Assembly (NCBI GenBank): GCA_020048335.1
Contig: JAIFMS010000145.1
Span: 1 to 64,000, forward strand
Length of the DNA: 64,000 nucleotides
DNA from: Methylococcaceae bacterium
GTDB lineage: Bacteria; Pseudomonadota; Gammaproteobacteria; Methylococcales; Methylomonadaceae
Direction: 5' to 3'
Shown: in pieces, positions 9,208-18,800 of the stretch
Numbering within the stretch: the stretch's first letter is position 1
How the letters are laid out: every line of letters starts with the position of its first letter
Notes under the pieces: model-generated
What the model was told of the DNA's origin: nothing
Databases searched by the model: none
Seen by the model: the letters and a program-made list of their open reading frames with translations, nothing else
Translations under genes and position numbers: made by a program

Positions 9208-10065
9208 ATGTCTTTATTGCTTGACGACGAACTTAACTTAGGCTGGACAAATTACCGCCATCAGATGGTCAATCGCTGGCAAGACAAACAACACCGCTAT
9301 GAAGAAGATTGTGTGGCAGAAGAAGTGCCTGTTGTGCTGGTGTATAACGGCATTTCCCATGTTGTGATGCTTGCCACCCCAACTGATTTAGCGGATTTTG
9401 CGCTAGGCTTTAGCTTGACCGAAGGCATTATTCAAACAGCGGCAGAGTTTTTATCGGCTAAAGTATATCAACGTGCCAATGGCATTGAAGTCAATATCAA
9501 AATTCCTGAGGCGCGTTTTCACTGTTTAAGCAGTAAAGGGCGCAATTTAACAGGGCGCACAGGCTGTGGTTTGTGTGGGGCGAGTACCTTAAAACAAGCC
9601 ATTCGCCAGCCTGCTCCTGTTAATAGTTCGGTCAGCGTCACCGCAGCGCAATTAACCGCCGCATTAGAAAAACTACAGGAAAAACAATTACTTAATCAAT
9701 TAACAGGGGCTATCCACGCGGCGGCTTGGGTTGAACCTGACCACGGAATTGTTGCCGTTCGCGAAGATGTTGGACGACACAACGCGCTGGATAAATTACT
9801 CGGGCTACTCTCTCGCACACAGAGGGATGTCAACACAGGCTTTGTGATTGTCACCAGCCGCGCCAGTTATGAGATGGTACAAAAAACCGCTTTCTTAGGG
9901 ATTGGTTTATTAGTTGCCATCTCTGCACCCACAGGTTTGGCGATTCGATTAGCCGACCAAACAGGACTGACCTTAGTGGGCTTTGCACGCGGTAAATCTC
10001 ATGTTATTTACACCCACCCCACACGCTTACAACACGAAGATAGAACGCAATACCAGCCGCAATGA
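9208..10065 (+). CDS. fdhD: Formate dehydrogenase accessory sulfurtransferase FdhD
   Basis: FdhD transfers sulfur from a cysteine desulfurase to the bis-MGD cofactor of formate dehydrogenases. The 285-residue product has the diagnostic TGCGLCG loop with Cys120 and Cys123, matching the functional CxxC of the family. It also has GAIHAAAWV and the C-terminal VTSRASYEMVQKT signature. It stands alone, with dispersed repeats upstream and the convergent DUF2459 gene 14 bases downstream. An isolated formate dehydrogenase delta subunit gene occurs 20 kb away (29767-29973), so the enzyme FdhD serves is probably encoded elsewhere. Confidence 0.95.
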   Translation: MSLLLDDELNLGWTNYRHQMVNRWQDKQHRYEEDCVAEEVPVVLVYNGISHVVMLATPTDLADFALGFSLTEGIIQTAAEFLSAKVYQRANGIEVNIKIPEARFHCLSSKGRNLTGRTGCGLCGASTLKQAIRQPAPVNSSVSVTAAQLTAALEKLQEKQLLNQLTGAIHAAAWVEPDHGIVAVREDVGRHNALDKLLGLLSRTQRDVNTGFVIVTSRASYEMVQKTAFLGIGLLVAISAPTGLAIRLADQTGLTLVGFARGKSHVIYTHPTRLQHEDRTQYQPQ

Positions 10066-10079
10066 CAATGGATTCTTGA

Positions 10080-10754
10080 TTAATCGGCTAAATAATGGCA
10101 ATGCTGTGTGCCAAGTACCAGCGTTTGTGCTTGTAGTGCGTCTAAAACGCTACTGGCAGTTAAGTTAAAGGTTGGGTCAATTTTCAGACCCGCTTGTTGC
10201 AGTCCTTGGGCAACCCATTTGTTACACGTCTGAAACAAATGATAAGTTCCTGAACCTGCAAAAAATTGACTATTTCCATACCGCCCTTTTTGTAATGCTA
10301 TTACCTCGCCTTGTGAATTTGTGGCAAATCCTGCGGCAATAAAGCGTAAAAGTGCCGCATACTTTTCAGGACTCAGACACAATTTTTCCACCTGACTGTG
10401 GTGGAAATAGCGATTAACCTTTTCAGGAACGGCAACAACCTGCACGACTGAGCCACTGGAATAAAACATAGCCTGTAAAGTTAATTGTGTAGTGACTTCT
10501 TTGGCTTGATAAAAACCTTTATCACCCCAGCCAATTTCAAAATAAGCGGCAGTGGCAAAGCGTTTTTTTAATAATGGAAACCTAGTTTGTAAAGCTTGCG
10601 CAGGCACAATAAAGCCTGTATGCCAACCATGATTAATTAAATAAATCACGGCTGACTCTTTGGTAAGTGAGGCGGCTGTATAGTGTTTAACAGGAGGCTG
10701 TCTGGCATCTGCACTGAGTAATAACCAAAAAAACACCAGCGAAATTTTTTTCAT
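10080..10754 (-). CDS. DUF2459 family secreted protein
   Basis: The 224-residue product has an N-terminal signal-like hydrophobic stretch and the conserved blocks of DUF2459 (TIGR02117-type): YLINHGWHTGFIVP, FEIGWGDKGFY and FQTCNKWVAQGLQQAG. The biochemical function is unknown. It is predicted periplasmic or lipid-associated. Its first codons lie inside the direct repeat that also occurs at 13322-13423. Before the restriction-modification module inserted, this gene therefore probably followed the L,D-transpeptidase gene directly on the same strand. Confidence 0.85.
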   Translation of the reverse strand: MKKISLVFFWLLLSADARQPPVKHYTAASLTKESAVIYLINHGWHTGFIVPAQALQTRFPLLKKRFATAAYFEIGWGDKGFYQAKEVTTQLTLQAMFYSSGSVVQVVAVPEKVNRYFHHSQVEKLCLSPEKYAALLRFIAAGFATNSQGEVIALQKGRYGNSQFFAGSGTYHLFQTCNKWVAQGLQQAGLKIDPTFNLTASSVLDALQAQTLVLGTQHCHYLAD

Positions 10755-10846
10755 TATGCGTTTTCCTTAAAATTTAAGCGGTTACGCAGCCAGTAAGCAA
10801 AAACCTAGCGATTAGGTTTTTACCTTTTACAGTCTTTCTAAATTCT
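10744..10846. repeat. Long direct repeat flanking the R-M module, copy 1
   Basis: About 100 bp repeated in the same orientation at 13322-13423. A 43-base identical block starts CATTATGCGTTTTCCTTAAA; a second 21-base identical block starts GATTAGGTTTTTACC; the rest differs at a few positions. It covers the upstream region and first codons of the DUF2459 gene and includes a hairpin (AAAACCTA/TAGGTTTT). Confidence 0.9.
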
Positions 10847-10856
10847 TATAAAAAGA

Positions 10857-10885
10857 GACTTATAGTCCGTGTATTTATAGTCTAC
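10857..10885 (+). promoter_or_regulatory. C-protein operator (C-boxes) upstream of the controller gene
   Basis: GACTTATAGTC (10857-10867) is followed by TATAGTCTAC (10876-10885). This tandem GACT/AGTC arrangement matches the operators of C.PvuII-type controller proteins. It lies 50-75 bases upstream of the controller gene and presumably sets up the autogenous switch. A related single site precedes the methyltransferase gene. Confidence 0.8.
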
Positions 10886-10933
10886 AGAAAAGGAAAATAC
10901 AATCCTTTATTTTCAAATAGCGATTGTAACTCT

Positions 10934-11176
10934 ATGGAACGAAAACTGGTACAAGCAGTTGCCTCAACAATACGACATTTTCGTAAACTAGCTGAGATAA
11001 GCCAAGAAGCTCTCGCTGATAAAGCTGATTTAGACAGAACCTATATTTCAGGCATTGAACGAGGTGTTAGAAATATTACGTTAGATTCTTTAGAGCCAAT
11101 CATCACTGCGCTAAATGTTGATGTGCAAACTTTTTTCAGCAAAGTATCGGAGGAATTTAATGAACTATCTCATTAA
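10934..11176 (+). CDS. XRE-family controller (C) protein of a type II R-M system
   Basis: An 80-residue helix-turn-helix protein. The XRE helices are visible in ISQEALADKADLDRTYISGIERGVRNITLDSLEPI. Small single-domain proteins like this, placed just before a restriction gene and behind GACT/AGTC boxes, are C proteins. They delay endonuclease expression until the host genome is methylated. The gene overlaps the start of the endonuclease gene by 17 bases, so the two form one transcriptional unit. Confidence 0.9.
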   Translation: MERKLVQAVASTIRHFRKLAEISQEALADKADLDRTYISGIERGVRNITLDSLEPIITALNVDVQTFFSKVSEEFNELSH

Positions 11177-11936
11177 TCCATCAGCCAATACTTGTTTAAC
11201 ATCCCCATACGGCATAGTCTCAGATTTAGATAAAAACTGGTTTTACGATGCTTTGCGTGATACACACAATCTAATCGAAAAAATTATGTACGAAATTCCT
11301 GTCGATATATTTTCGATTCTAGGAATGCGTAATCTTTCTGCTTTTATTGGTGAATTGTACGTTGTAAGCCTTGCCAACTATTCAAGCGGTGGGTTTATAA
11401 AAAATCCTCATCAAGATGGTTATCCTGATTTGTTATTAATGGATAATTATGGTCAACAACTTTGGCAGCAATTAAATCTTTCAGGTCAATTACGTTACAA
11501 ACAACCGTTTAGTCCATTTCAAAACGGTGGGCTTGAAGTTAAAGCCACTTGCGGGTCAGTACCAACTCCCGAAGAATGCTTAAGAAAATGGGGGATTTCT
11601 AAACCAGATATGGGTGACACTCGTATTAGTTTTTTGAAAAGTTATGATTGGAAAGCTCATCATCAAGAAATCAATAATCTTATTGGTATTATCTGGGACT
11701 TTAATAATCGCACACCTGAAATAGTTGCTGTTTTCTTTGGCAATAACCTAGTCCAAGATGATTGGCGGATGCAAGATAGAAAGGAGGGTCGAGGAAGAAC
11801 AACCAGTCTTTCTGTTATGACTCGTGTTGGTGTTGCGAAAATGTATCAAAATTGGATTCTGGTAAAAAACGATTTCCGTTATATTGATTTTCTTAATCGT
11901 TATAATCACGGTAATCTCATTTCAAGCAAACTCTAA
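11160..11936 (+). CDS. Type II restriction endonuclease (PD-(D/E)xK type)
   Basis: The start at 11160 is chosen because GGAGGA lies six bases upstream, overlapping the end of the controller gene. The 258-residue product has an acidic residue E65 (IGELYVVS), PD at 89-90 (DGYPDLLLMD) and E126-x-K128 (GGLEVKAT), the spacing of a PD-(D/E)xK nuclease core. I do not recognise the target specificity. The gene is tail-to-tail with the cytosine methyltransferase and overlaps it by 15 bases. The paired methyltransferase predicts that its site contains a cytosine. Confidence 0.88.
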   Translation: MNYLINPSANTCLTSPYGIVSDLDKNWFYDALRDTHNLIEKIMYEIPVDIFSILGMRNLSAFIGELYVVSLANYSSGGFIKNPHQDGYPDLLLMDNYGQQLWQQLNLSGQLRYKQPFSPFQNGGLEVKATCGSVPTPEECLRKWGISKPDMGDTRISFLKSYDWKAHHQEINNLIGIIWDFNNRTPEIVAVFFGNNLVQDDWRMQDRKEGRGRTTSLSVMTRVGVAKMYQNWILVKNDFRYIDFLNRYNHGNLISSKL

Positions 11937-13259
11937 TTCTTGCTGTCCTAATCTCTGTTTAGTAGGTAATTCAATATCTTGTAAAATCAGAGCCAAATGA
12001 GAAAAAATCTTTTCTAAACCCGCAGGTGGAATGCTTTCGCCAATTAATTCGCGAATTAATTTATCACTGACTTTTTTGCCATCCGCACGTTGCCAATAAA
12101 AAAACTTATAATCCGTAATTGTGTGTAAAATCATCGCTTCATAAAGCGATAACACACGGTTTTGCTCAGGATGGACTTTATTATCACTGCACGCATAGGA
12201 TAAATTTCGCGTTAAAGTGCTGGCGGGATTGTCCCAACTCATGCGTTTATACGCACTGGTATAGCCTTTCATTAAACGATATTGCCCGTTTTCTTTTACC
12301 CAGGGACGCGGCAATAAATGTCCACACTTCATACAGTACAAAGGCGTTTCTGTGTTATAGCGATTAACCCCTTTTTCATCAACACTTGCACCATGTGTTG
12401 GATTTTTATCAAAGAGACAATCTGGATTAATACATTGATTATCAAAAGCACTTTTTTCTTTTGGCGTGTTAGCCACCCAAAAATATTTTTCTTCGTCTAA
12501 CAATGGGACGCTGTGATAAGGAATAAACTTATGTTTAGCCGTTTCTGTTTGACTTGCGTCCAAAGTAGGTAAATCGGCTATTGCATCATGTACTGTTTGC
12601 CAAGGTAAAAGCTGTTTACCTTCTTTGCTATGCGTTTTGTCAGGAAAAAGTGAGCCAAAAAATTGAAGATGTTTTTTTAGTTTTGGATGTTTTGTAAAAA
12701 TTGAAATCAAACGTTGCCGACATTGAGGAACACCGTAATCAGCAAATTCAACCACACGAATTGAACTTAAAAACTCATCGCCAAGAGATTGTTTAATAAA
12801 GTCGATTATTCCTATCATCTCTCCGTCTTGATGGGGATTAGGAATATAAGTATTTTCCATTTCTGGCACATTTTCTAAAACTAACGTATGTGCGCCGCTG
12901 GCTAAAAAAATATTTAACGTTGGAATAATAAGTAAATTTCTTTCATCTGTTTCTGGTTTTAATCCCTGACGAATCGCATTTAACAATTTACCGCGCCCAT
13001 TTTTCGACATACCCTGACAAGGTGGGGTTGCAAAAACAAGATCTAATTGTTTGCCATTGAGTGCTTGCTTGGTTTGCTCAAGAATATTTTGCTGTTTTTG
13101 CCAAATATCCCCTGTAATCATTTGTGTCTTGGGATAGTTGAACTTAAACACTTCGGCTCGTTCTTCTAGTAATTCATTAGCAACGACAACCTCAAAACCT
13201 GCATGATTCAAACCTAGGTCGCCAATGCCACCACAAGCAAATAAACTCATTGCTTTCAT
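11922..13259 (-). CDS. DNA (cytosine-5) methyltransferase of the R-M system
   Basis: The 445-residue product shows C5-methyltransferase motifs in order: SAM-binding FACGGIGDLG (7-16), catalytic PPCQG with Cys81, ENVPEM (129-134) and QCRQR (179-183). A four-cysteine segment (CINPDC then YCMKCGH) sits in the target-recognition region and could bind zinc, which is unusual for the family. The remaining blocks follow, with SWDNPASTLTRN and a C-terminal helix. It protects the host from the adjacent endonuclease. A GACTTATAATC element about 25 bases upstream of its ATG suggests control by the C protein too. Confidence 0.95.
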   Translation of the reverse strand: MKAMSLFACGGIGDLGLNHAGFEVVVANELLEERAEVFKFNYPKTQMITGDIWQKQQNILEQTKQALNGKQLDLVFATPPCQGMSKNGRGKLLNAIRQGLKPETDERNLLIIPTLNIFLASGAHTLVLENVPEMENTYIPNPHQDGEMIGIIDFIKQSLGDEFLSSIRVVEFADYGVPQCRQRLISIFTKHPKLKKHLQFFGSLFPDKTHSKEGKQLLPWQTVHDAIADLPTLDASQTETAKHKFIPYHSVPLLDEEKYFWVANTPKEKSAFDNQCINPDCLFDKNPTHGASVDEKGVNRYNTETPLYCMKCGHLLPRPWVKENGQYRLMKGYTSAYKRMSWDNPASTLTRNLSYACSDNKVHPEQNRVLSLYEAMILHTITDYKFFYWQRADGKKVSDKLIRELIGESIPPAGLEKIFSHLALILQDIELPTKQRLGQQELEFA

Positions 13260-13280
13260 AATGACCTATCCTTTAAAAGA

Positions 13281-13295
13281 GACTTATAATCTACA
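13281..13295 (-). promoter_or_regulatory. Putative C-box near the methyltransferase promoter
   Basis: GACTTATAATCTAC at about 13281-13294 resembles the boxes before the controller gene (GACTTATAGTC, TATAGTCTAC), and both are preceded by AAAAGA. It lies 22-35 bases upstream of the methyltransferase start and could let the controller protein repress the methyltransferase. Confidence 0.55.
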
Positions 13296-13321
13296 TTATT
13301 GGCTTTTAAAAAACAAGAGAG

Positions 13322-13423
13322 ATTTTTTCATTATGCGTTTTCCTTAAAATTTAAGCGGTTACGCAGCCAGTCGGTAAAAACTTGGTGATTAGGTTTTTAC
13401 CTTTTACTCGCCTTCTAAATCCG
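13322..13423. repeat. Long direct repeat flanking the R-M module, copy 2
   Basis: This is the second copy of the repeat at 10744-10846. It abuts the 3' end of the L,D-transpeptidase gene (stop at 13427), contains orphaned upstream sequence of the DUF2459 gene, and has a decayed version of the hairpin. The unit between the copies is exactly the controller, endonuclease and methyltransferase. Confidence 0.9.
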
Positions 13424-13426
13424 CCT

Positions 13427-14740
13427 TTATAAACTAGGAAAAGGCATCGGCGAGTTTTCAAAAACGCGCTCCTGTTTGACAGGTTTTTCCTGTTTTACGG
13501 GTATTTCAATTTTAGGTTCAACCGTTTTTTTAGGAATGACTTTCGGCACGATTTTTTTAGGCGCAGGTTCAGGAATAACAGGTCTATCAACAATAACAGG
13601 CGCGGGCGTAATGCTCTTTGGTGCAACAGGAACATCAACAATAACAGGGGCGGGCGTAATGCTCTTTGGTGCAACAGGCACATCAACAATAACAGGCGCG
13701 GGAACAACCTCAGGCACGGCTGTATTGGGTTCAACAGCAGCAGGCGTGTCGGCGGGAACTTCGAGATTTAAAATTTCAACGGGGACACCGCCATTAGAAA
13801 TCAAGGTCGGCAAGCCATTACTTTCCTTTAAAGCAGTTTCCAAAACTTTGGCATCAATCGACACAAGCTGCTGATTCAAAGCTTTTTGAATCAATACCGC
13901 CGCTATTTCAACCCGCTGTGGCAATGTCAGCACTTCCCCTTCTAAAACAGGGTGCGACTCAATATATAAATTCCCATTTGACCAACCTACTTTGATAGGT
14001 TGATTAATGATATTAACCTGCGTTCCCACAGGTGCTAGCTGAAACAGGCTTTCAATATCTTTCGGATACAAACGCATACAACCATGACTGACCTGCATCC
14101 CAATCCCTTGCGGCTTATTGGTGCTATGCAGTAAATAACCAGGAATTCCTAAACGAAAGGCAAACAAGCCTAGCGGATTATCAGGCCCTGCCGGCCAAAC
14201 ATTGGGTAAAATATCGCCTTTTAACCGATGTTCCTCCTTAATGCTGGCAGGCGGAGTCCAGGTTGGGTTTTGCGTTTTACCCACCACGGAGGTCATCCCT
14301 AACGGCGTTTTCCAATCCACTCGCCCAATACCGACCGCATAAGACAGCACTTCGGTAGCCGATGAATAATAATAAATTCGATATTCGGGTAAATTAATCA
14401 CAATCCCTTTGCGCGGTGCGTCAGGCAATAAATAACTACTGGGAATTAACACTTCTTTTCCCGCCCCAGGCAACCAACGGTCTACCTTTTTATTCGCTCG
14501 CACCACCTCTTCTTGCCCTAATAAATGCTGCACGGCAATATCAATCAAGGTATCCTCTTGCTGGGCTTTCACATAATGCGGTAGACCTTGATTATTATCA
14601 ATCAAACTATCGCCAGCATTGGGCAGTGCAAAGGTTGCCGCTTGCGCAGGTTGAATCCACACTAACAACACGCCCGTTTGCACAAACACTCTGCACAAAC
14701 GTTGTGCTGTTCTCGTTGTTTTAACCAAAAAATAAGTCAT
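13427..14740 (-). CDS. L,D-transpeptidase (YkuD) with LysM-like domain and proline-rich repeats
   Basis: This is a periplasmic L,D-transpeptidase that makes 3-3 cross-links or anchors lipoproteins in peptidoglycan. An N-terminal membrane/signal segment ends near residue 35, followed by a LysM-like region (about 55-105). The YkuD domain ends in VSHGCMRLYPKD, with catalytic Cys221 and His219. The last ~100 residues are rich in Pro, Val and Lys. They include tandem 16-residue repeats (APVIVDVPVAPKSITP) encoded by 48-bp repeats at 13591-13702, probably a wall-spanning linker. Its ATG overlaps the rdgC stop by one base, so the two are coupled. Confidence 0.92.
   Translation of the reverse strand: MTYFLVKTTRTAQRLCRVFVQTGVLLVWIQPAQAATFALPNAGDSLIDNNQGLPHYVKAQQEDTLIDIAVQHLLGQEEVVRANKKVDRWLPGAGKEVLIPSSYLLPDAPRKGIVINLPEYRIYYYSSATEVLSYAVGIGRVDWKTPLGMTSVVGKTQNPTWTPPASIKEEHRLKGDILPNVWPAGPDNPLGLFAFRLGIPGYLLHSTNKPQGIGMQVSHGCMRLYPKDIESLFQLAPVGTQVNIINQPIKVGWSNGNLYIESHPVLEGEVLTLPQRVEIAAVLIQKALNQQLVSIDAKVLETALKESNGLPTLISNGGVPVEILNLEVPADTPAAVEPNTAVPEVVPAPVIVDVPVAPKSITPAPVIVDVPVAPKSITPAPVIVDRPVIPEPAPKKIVPKVIPKKTVEPKIEIPVKQEKPVKQERVFENSPMPFPSL
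13591..13702 (-). repeat. 48-bp tandem repeat inside the L,D-transpeptidase gene
   Basis: Two full 48-base units (13591-13638, 13639-13686) differ at only two positions, and a partial third copy follows. The unit is a multiple of three, so copy number can change without shifting the frame. Confidence 0.85.
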
Positions 14741-15648
14741 TAGTGTTTATTTTCGCCTCCAAATAAAGCCAATAATTGCGGTAAAAAGTTGCCAAATTCC
14801 AACGTCATAATGGAAAAATCCACATCAAACCGTTCAATTTCGCTTTCAGCTTGGGTATCGGCCACTTGGTCTTGTACTAAATCCAAAAAGCGCACCCGTT
14901 TAACCGCCAACTGTTCATCTAACACAAAAGAAATTCTGTCTTCCCAATTCAATGCCAATTTAATCACTTGCTTGCCCGTTTCCAAATGATTTTTAATTTC
15001 AGGCAGGGCTAAATCATGCTTTTTACAGCGCACAATCCCGCCTTCTTCTTCAGGAGAACGCAATTCACATTCATCTTCAATGGTAATCCCCGCTGGCGTT
15101 TTTTCACTCATCAACCAGTCAGTCATGGTCAACACTGGCTTTTCCACCGTATTCAGCGGCACAACCGGCAACGAACCTAAACAGCGGCGCAAACTGCTTA
15201 ACAATTCTTCTGCTTTTTTGCTTGAGCTACTATCTACCACTAGCCAGCCGCCTTGTGGGTCGATATAGGCATACAGATGGCGAGAAAAAGAAAACGCACG
15301 CGGCAATAATTCAAAAATCAGCTCATCTTTCAAGGTGGTGCGTTCTTTTTTGGACAATTTCCGCGCTTGCTCAGTTTCAATATCGGCAATTTTTTCCTGC
15401 AATAACTCAGCGATTACCGAAGCTGGCAGCACTTTTTCCTCTTTTTTGCCACACAGCATCATAAAACCATTGGCACTGTGCAACAATGCCTCACTGCCCC
15501 GCCCTAGTGGCGATGTCCAACCAAAACTGGACTCATCATGACTACCACAAGGGCGAAACCGCATCGCTTCCAATTTCTCTGCCACCTCGTTGCTGGATAA
15601 AGTAAAAGGTTCGCTAAAGCGAAACAGGGTAAGATTTTTAAACCACAT
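14740..15648 (-). CDS. rdgC: Recombination-associated protein RdgC
   Basis: RdgC is a ring-forming DNA-binding protein that modulates RecA. The 302-residue product starts MWFKNLTLFRFSEPF and contains CGSHDESSFGWTSPLG, KEERTTLKDE-type and LPRAFSFSRHLYAYIDP blocks typical of RdgC. The ATG at 15648 is chosen over an in-frame TTG at 15660, because the family begins at MWF. It is the first gene of a pair with the L,D-transpeptidase. Length is normal for the family. Confidence 0.95.
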   Translation of the reverse strand: MWFKNLTLFRFSEPFTLSSNEVAEKLEAMRFRPCGSHDESSFGWTSPLGRGSEALLHSANGFMMLCGKKEEKVLPASVIAELLQEKIADIETEQARKLSKKERTTLKDELIFELLPRAFSFSRHLYAYIDPQGGWLVVDSSSSKKAEELLSSLRRCLGSLPVVPLNTVEKPVLTMTDWLMSEKTPAGITIEDECELRSPEEEGGIVRCKKHDLALPEIKNHLETGKQVIKLALNWEDRISFVLDEQLAVKRVRFLDLVQDQVADTQAESEIERFDVDFSIMTLEFGNFLPQLLALFGGENKH

Positions 15649-15832
15649 AAGCGTCAACAATCCGTATATTTTTTAAGTAAGAAAGCCATTATCGCAAATT
15701 TAAGCGGGGAAAATAATAGATTTTTTACAAGCCTCACACAGCCATGCTAGGATAAAGAATCAAGGATTTTCCTTGTTTTGACTCCTGTTAAATCAATATT
15801 CTGCCTTTTTTCAAGGCTTGTGTGGACATAAA

Positions 15833-18800
15833 ATGATACGTCTTACTCCTAAAAATGGTTTATTTAAACTCCTAAAAACACCTTATCAAGCCGATTACCT
15901 TTTTTATAGCCCCACCAGCCACACTTTATTTAATTCAATGCCATTTAGCCTTGATAATGAAAAATTGGATTTGATAAGACCTATTCTGGAAAAAACAGCG
16001 TTTCAATTAATTAAACAAAACGGTTTTTCAAGCTTACATTGGGAAAAGAATGCCGAAATAAACACCTATCAACCTGTCATTTCTTATCGCAAGGTAGAAC
16101 AAAATAAAAAAATTGCGACACAACCTACCGAACAACTCTTTAATCAAGCCATTGATTATCAACAAACAGGGCAATTAGCTGAAGCGATTTTATTATATCA
16201 ACAGCTATTAGCCCTTAATCCACAACACAGTGACGCGCTACATTATTATGGATTAGCGGTCGCCGATTATGGCAATCGGCAACAAGGCATTGGATTAATT
16301 AAACAAGCGTTGCTTATTTCACCTAATTATCCTGAAGCCTATAATAATTTAGGCTTTATTTATGAAGATGAAGGGCAATTACAACAAGCCAAAGCGTGTT
16401 ATGAAAAAGCACTACAACTCAAACCCGATTATAGCGATGCGTATTGCAATTTAGGCGGAATTTATCAACATGAAAATAATTTATCGCAAGCAATTGATTG
16501 TTATCATCATGCTTTATTACTTGAGCCACAACATAGTTACAGCCATTATAATTTAGCCACTATTTATCAATTACAATCCAATTATTCGGCGGCTATCGGT
16601 CATTATCAGCAAATTTTAAAAATAAATCCACACCATCAAAACGCGCTTTTTAATTTAGCCTTAGTGTATGCCCAACAAAACAATCTTTCTGATGCAATAA
16701 CCTCTTATCAACAAGTTTTAAAGCTTGACCCGCACCATGCAATGGCGCATTTTAATTTAGCCATTGTCTATTTAACCGCAGGTGATTATTTAAAAGGCTT
16801 TGCTGAATTTGAATGGCGTTGGCAAGTTCGTGCGGCAATTGAACCAAAAAAAATATTTCCACATACACAGGAATGGGAAGGGCAGTTTTTCGGAAATAAA
16901 ACCCTGTTTCTTTATTTTGAACAAGGCGCGGGCGATGCAATTCAATTCATTCGTTATGTGCGAGACATTTCTGAACATTACGGAAAAAGTATTATTGTGC
17001 AATGTCCACGAGTGCTGATTTCTTTATTTGCGACCATTCCTGAAATTACACAACTCATTGCGAGTGAAGACTCTGATTTACCGCCGTTTGATTATTATTT
17101 ATCGCTATTAAGTTTGCCACGGGTTTTAAAAACACGCTTAGAAACGATTCCTTTACAAATTCCTTATTTAAAGGCAACTAAAAAAATAATTATTCCCTCA
17201 ATTAGTAAAAATAAATTCAATATTGGCTTTGTTTGGGCGGGCAATCCTGCCCATGAAAATGATAAAAATCGCTCACTTATTGTTAATTATTTTTCCAGTT
17301 TAGTCTTAATAAAACAAACCCAATTTTACAGCTTGCAATTAGGAGAGCAAGCCCAGCCATTATCTGAATTAAAAGCAGCAAATCCTGTATTAAATTTAGC
17401 CCAATCTATTACTGAATTTGCAGATACCGCAGCAATTATTGCACAAATGGATTTAATTATTTGCGTGGATACCGCTATTGCCCATTTAGCAGGCGCATTA
17501 GGTAAACCTACTTGGATACTTCTGCCATTTGCCCCTGATTGGCGTTGGTTACTTCACAGGGATGATTCGCCTTGGTATCCCAGTGTGCAATTATTTCGCC
17601 AAACCGAAGCAGGTAATTGGCAAACGGTTTTTGCACAATTACAAACCGCATTAGTCAATCACATCGCCACCTGCAATAAAACGTTTATCAATGAAAAACA
17701 GCTATCTTATAATATTAATACCGCGCTGCATTATCATCAAACAGGGCAGTTAGAACAGGCTAAAATAGCGTATCAATCCTTATTGCATCTTAATCCAAAT
17801 GATGCGCAAGCCTTGCATTATTTAGGATTAATTTATCATCAACAAGGTGATAATAAGCAAGCGATTGTTTTATTACAACAAGCCTTAGCGATAGATTCTA
17901 CTCATGCAATCTATCATAATAACTTAGGTATTTCTTATTTAGCCAATAAACAATTTAATCACGCAATCGCTTGTTATGATAACGCCTTGAAACTTGAGCA
18001 AAATTATGCCGCTGCTTATTATAATAAAGGCTATGCTTATCAAGAAAATGCACAATTAGAACAGGCAATCGCTTGTTATCAACAAGCCTTAACAATCAAC
18101 CCTGATTATACAGATTGCTATTATACTTTAGGGCAGATTTATCAAATAAAAAATGAATTTGAACAGGCTATTTCGTATTATAAAAAAACCTTAGAGCTGA
18201 ATCCTAATGCCATTGAAGCTATTTTACAATTAGCTATTATTTCTGATAAACAGCAGCAAGATAATCAAGCCGTAGCTTATTATGAACAGGCATTGAAAAT
18301 AAATTCAGACAGTGCAGAAATCTATTGTAATTTAGGCAATTTTTATGTCAAGAAACAAGATTACGCACAGGCACAAATACATTATGAAAAAGCCTTAGAA
18401 ATTAACCCGAATTATATTGATGCACACTGTAATTTAGGTGTGTTATATACGCAACAACAACAATTTGAACAAGCCATTATTTGTTTTAAAAAAGCATTAG
18501 AAATTGACAATACGCATCTTGACACGTTATGTCATTTAGGTAATGCCTATAATTGTCTCAATGACTCCGCATTGGCATTAATTTATTTAGAAAAAGCCTA
18601 TACGCTAAATAAACAACATCCTTATACGTTGAGTAGTTTAGGTTTGTTTTATAAAACTAAAAATAATCTATCCACCGCTATTTCCTATTATCAAAAAGCA
18701 ATTGCGGTAGACCCTCTTTATGCGAATGCACATTATAATTTATCCCTATCCGCATTATTAAATGGCGATTATGAATTAGGCTGGCAAGAATACGAATGGC

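Noticed and set aside
13476-13874. Open frame on the plus strand with Thr/Gly-rich repeats
   Set aside because: It is the antisense of the proline-rich repeat region of the L,D-transpeptidase; it has no ribosome-binding site or family.
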